Assembly: GCA_017529085.1 (NCBI GenBank)
Contig: JAFXOC010000232.1
Span: 1 to 6,938 of the forward strand
Source: Selenomonadaceae bacterium
GTDB lineage: Bacteria > Bacillota > Negativicutes > Selenomonadales > Selenomonadaceae
Direction of reading: 5' to 3'
Length of the DNA: 6,938 nt
The notes below the pieces were generated by a model. The model ran no database searches. It had not been told where the DNA came from and was given only the letters and a program-made list of their open reading frames with translations. Positions 4,284 through 6,938 of this stretch are shown here, piece after piece. Position 1 is the first letter of the stretch. Every line of letters starts with the position of its first letter. The position numbers and the translations under genes were made by a program.

Positions 4284-6876
4284 TTCCACGAACAGAATCA
4301 TCTTACCTTTAACGGCGGCGCTAGTCACAAGCGGCATTTTGCTTGCCGTATTTTCGCGCCTTGCTATTGCTCCTTTCGGAGATAGGACTCTTGCGATAGA
4401 CGATGCTTATATACAGTATTTGGATTTTTTCTCGTATCTGGAACGATTATTAACGGGAGACGCAAGTTATGCGTTTAGTTTTCAAAAAGGTATTGGCGGC
4501 AATGTTTGGGCGGTGATAAGCTACTATCTTTTATCGCCCTTAAATTTGTTTTTGCCTATTTTTAATCACGACCTTCAATTTTTTTATAATTTTTTAGTCT
4601 TGGCAAAACTTTCGATTGCCGCCGCCACCATGGCGTTTTATTTGGAGTATAGGTTTAATTCTCTTAATAAACCGATGATTCTCGCCTTTGCCGTAAGTTT
4701 TGGTCTTATGCAGTATAACTTGGAACAAGCACGAAACATTATGTGGCTGGACAGCGTCTATATGTTTCCCCTACTCCTTGCCTCTATTCACTATATGCGA
4801 ATGAGCGGACGGATGTTTTCATTCGCCCTGCTTTCGGGTCTGACAATTATATTTAACTGGTATTCTGCGCTTTACACTCTGTTATTTGTTTGGATTTTTG
4901 CGCTCTTTGAAACATTATTTATTTTTTCATCGGAAGAAAATAGCCTCGCCCAAAATTTTAAATTAGGATTGCCCTATATCGTAAAAGTAACCTTAGGAAT
5001 TATGCTTGGCATCGGTCTTTCTGCCTTTGTCCTTTTTCCGACATTTGCCGCGCTGTCAGATGGACGCGGAAAAATCGATGCGGATGCCCTCGCCTTTACC
5101 TTCGCCCTTCCGTTTAATCTTGTTTTGGGGCTGGTTCACGGCGTTGACAGCCATAACAGACAAGCCGCTCTTTATATTGGCGACCTTGCGGTTGCGGGGT
5201 TCTTCTCATTTTTTATGGTTAAAAACGGCAGATTGTTAAAGGGCGGCATCGTTCTCGCCGTTTTTGTATGGCTCATGCTTTATTTTAAGCCGTTTTTCTT
5301 TATATTTTCACTATTAAAAGACGCTTCAAGTTATTGGTATCGTTACGGTTTTTTGGCAAGTTTTCTGATACTTTACATCGCCGTTTTATTTTTCTCAAAC
5401 TATAAAAACGTCAAAACAGACCATTTTAGAAAATTGATTCTAATACACGTCTTCCCTTTTATATGTTTGATTGTGGAGACTGTAAAACCGCTTACTTCGG
5501 CTGAAAATCTTTTAATAACCTTAATTACATACGCAATTATAATGTTTTGGTTGCACGCGCCTCTCGAAACAAAAGCAAAAAACGTAGCAGGCGCGTTAGT
5601 GGCTCTTTCGGTATGCTTCGGTTTGGTTTATCATACGTATACGGCGTTTGATCGCTATGCGCAAGGCGGACAAAGAGCCAGAACCGAGTATATGACAAGA
5701 GAACGGGAACTTGCCAATAACGCATTAATTCCACCAAAAACGGAATTTTTTCGCGTAAATATGACTCGCCCGTTTAATTCATCGCCCGAATTGCCCATAA
5801 CCGCTAATTACAACGAGGGACTAGCGTTTGGCTATAATTCCATAGCATCTTACACGTCAAGTCCGAGAGATGATGAACGAGAATTTTTAAATAAATTGGG
5901 ATATAAACGTATCGGCGATAACATGAACACGGTAAATTTACCGATTTTACCCGCCGATACTTTGTTAGGCGTTCGATACGAACTTGCAAATATCGAAGTC
6001 GAAGGTCTTCGGATAGACGAAAACTTCAAAGATAATAAAGTGTATAAAAATCACTTTACAATGCCGCTTGCCTTTTTATTATCTTGCAATGAGCTTTCAC
6101 CTGTTAACTATGCAAACAACCCTTTTGAATATACCAATAACCTTTATGAAGAGCTTTTTCATTTAAAGCGTCCCGTTTACGAGTCTGTTTCACATATCGA
6201 AGATATAGATGAAAATCGTCGAAAAGGTGATATGAATCGTTACCACGAAACTTTAAAGAACCGTAACGGTAACGCTTTTGCGAAAAGTTCGCAAGCGTTC
6301 TTTTTAGACACGACTCAAACCGGAGCAATATACGGATATTTTGATATAGACGGTAGTCCGGGGCTTGTCGGGACAAACGATAAACTCTCTTATCTTGTAT
6401 CAGATTGGCTTGGAGTTTCCGTATTTTATGTTCCCAAAAAGGACAATACTCGTATTTCGTTAAGTTTAAGGGACGATGTTAAAATTCCCGAACCTCAATT
6501 TTATCGAGTAAACGAAGATGTTTTAAAAGAAGCGTCAAAATATGCCGACCAAAACGCCGCCGTCGTTGAGCTATTTGAAGATAACCATATAATTTTACAC
6601 GCTAATGCCAAAGGCGATTCACTCCTTTTTACCACAATTCCCAAAGATAAGGGGTGGAAAATTTTTGTAGACGACGAAAAAACTTACGGGCAGATTATAG
6701 AAGGCGTATTTATCGGCATACCGCTAAAACAGGGAGAACATAGGATAGAATTTATATATAAACTCCCCGGAAAAGAAGCCGGTATAATCTGCTCTTTGCT
6801 ATCTCTTATAACCTTGTTGTACGTTTATTTATCGGCAAATTTAAATTTATTTTGCAGACAAAATGTAGGAAATTAA
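4270..6876 (+). CDS. yfhO: YfhO-family membrane protein (putative GT-C-type envelope glycosyltransferase)
   Basis: The 868-residue product fits the YfhO family. Characterised members (Bacillus and Staphylococcus YfhO, Listeria GtlB) transfer sugars from undecaprenyl-phosphate carriers onto lipoteichoic acid outside the membrane; the substrate here is unknown. A first helix (about 10-30) leads to an external loop with acidic D44-D45 and QY at 49-50, then SYYLLSPLNL at 84-93, a layout typical of GT-C enzymes. RNIMWLDSVYMFPLL at 155-169 is a strong family motif. About fourteen helices extend to 457. An external domain (about 460-835) follows, containing FFRVN, AFGYNSIASYTSS at 519-531, DTLLGVRY at 563-570, IPKDKGWKIFVDDEKT at 790-805 and GIPLKQGEHRIEFIY at 816-830. 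One last helix lies at about 837-857. Length is usual for the family and no frame break is seen. Of the two adjacent ATGs, the first (4270) is better spaced from GGGAG. Unlike cydA, it prefers AAA for lysine. Confidence 0.88.
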   Translation: MMRFNSTNRIILPLTAALVTSGILLAVFSRLAIAPFGDRTLAIDDAYIQYLDFFSYLERLLTGDASYAFSFQKGIGGNVWAVISYYLLSPLNLFLPIFNHDLQFFYNFLVLAKLSIAAATMAFYLEYRFNSLNKPMILAFAVSFGLMQYNLEQARNIMWLDSVYMFPLLLASIHYMRMSGRMFSFALLSGLTIIFNWYSALYTLLFVWIFALFETLFIFSSEENSLAQNFKLGLPYIVKVTLGIMLGIGLSAFVLFPTFAALSDGRGKIDADALAFTFALPFNLVLGLVHGVDSHNRQAALYIGDLAVAGFFSFFMVKNGRLLKGGIVLAVFVWLMLYFKPFFFIFSLLKDASSYWYRYGFLASFLILYIAVLFFSNYKNVKTDHFRKLILIHVFPFICLIVETVKPLTSAENLLITLITYAIIMFWLHAPLETKAKNVAGALVALSVCFGLVYHTYTAFDRYAQGGQRARTEYMTRERELANNALIPPKTEFFRVNMTRPFNSSPELPITANYNEGLAFGYNSIASYTSSPRDDEREFLNKLGYKRIGDNMNTVNLPILPADTLLGVRYELANIEVEGLRIDENFKDNKVYKNHFTMPLAFLLSCNELSPVNYANNPFEYTNNLYEELFHLKRPVYESVSHIEDIDENRRKGDMNRYHETLKNRNGNAFAKSSQAFFLDTTQTGAIYGYFDIDGSPGLVGTNDKLSYLVSDWLGVSVFYVPKKDNTRISLSLRDDVKIPEPQFYRVNEDVLKEASKYADQNAAVVELFEDNHIILHANAKGDSLLFTTIPKDKGWKIFVDDEKTYGQIIEGVFIGIPLKQGEHRIEFIYKLPGKEAGIICSLLSLITLLYVYLSANLNLFCRQNVGN

Positions 6877-6878
6877 AA

Positions 6879-6938
6879 ATGATACGCTTGATGTTATCAG
6901 GTATGGGCGGGGTATGTTATGCGGGAAATAATGTATCT
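6879..6938 (+). CDS. 5' end of a downstream gene (partial, unidentified)
   Basis: An ATG two bases after the yfhO stop, preceded by AGGA at 6867-6870 with 8-nt spacing, opens a frame that stays open for 20 codons to the window edge: MIRLMLSGMGGVCYAGNNVS. The close spacing would place it in the same operon as yfhO. A competing start is the ATG at 6919 in another frame (MREIMY...), preceded by GGGCGGGG at 6905-6912 with 6-nt spacing. The visible residues are too few to choose the frame with certainty or to name a family. Confidence 0.35.
   Translation, partial: MIRLMLSGMGGVCYAGNNVS
6906..6932 (+). repeat. Imperfect direct repeat, right copy (start of the next gene)
   Basis: This is the counterpart of 4165-4189: GGCGGGGT-ATGTTATG, then CGG-GAAATAAT. 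It lies just inside the start of the downstream gene, only six bases from the window edge, so I cannot see whether the similarity continues beyond it. Confidence 0.4.

Noticed and set aside
6238..6274. A 7-nt inverted repeat (CGTTACC/GGTAACG) within yfhO.
   Set aside because: It is short, has a long loop, sits inside a well-supported coding region, and is expected by chance.
1..6938. A CRISPR array, transposase, integrase, toxin-antitoxin pair or phage genes.
   Set aside because: No regularly spaced repeats and no such proteins are visible. The window is fully occupied by the genes described.

Overview
The window looks like a stretch of bacterial chromosome carrying a cytochrome bd operon followed by an envelope-glycosylation gene, all on the + strand. 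The short-Q-loop CydA (454 aa), the gene order cydA-cydB-ABC half-transporter, strong purine-rich Shine-Dalgarno sites and a YfhO-family protein all lean towards Bacillota (Firmicutes-like), probably an anaerobe or microaerophile. That is an inference; the sequence alone does not identify the organism, and no rRNA or tRNA is present.

Layout. Positions 1-39 read as the lysine-rich C-terminal tail of an upstream gene. Positions 40-185 are the cydA leader. It holds a 10-nt inverted repeat (43-52/73-82), a plausible sigma70-type promoter (59-88) and three back-to-back GC-rich hairpins (95-167) that look like an inserted short palindromic repeat and end just before the cydA ribosome binding site. 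cydA (186-1550), cydB (1550-2560) and a CydC/CydD-like ABC half-transporter (2557-4188) overlap end to start, so they are almost certainly co-transcribed and translationally coupled. After 81 nt comes a large YfhO-family multi-membrane protein (4270-6876). A further gene appears to begin at 6879 or 6919 and runs off the window.

How the genes work together. CydA and CydB form the quinol-oxidising, oxygen-reducing cytochrome bd complex of the cytoplasmic membrane. The ABC protein belongs to the CydDC type needed to assemble that oxidase. YfhO proteins are GT-C-like polytopic membrane proteins; those characterised in Bacillus, Listeria and Staphylococcus add sugars from an undecaprenyl-phosphate carrier to lipoteichoic acid outside the membrane. 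YfhO has no evident biochemical link to cytochrome bd and may simply be a neighbour.

Most worth a second look: the triple-hairpin leader; the lone CydDC-type half-transporter, which has an abbreviated A-loop region; an imperfect 25/27-nt direct repeat (4165-4189 and 6906-6932) that brackets yfhO; and a shift to more AT-rich, AAA-biased coding from the ABC gene onward. I did not find an obviously new multi-gene system here. The four main genes all belong to recognisable families.
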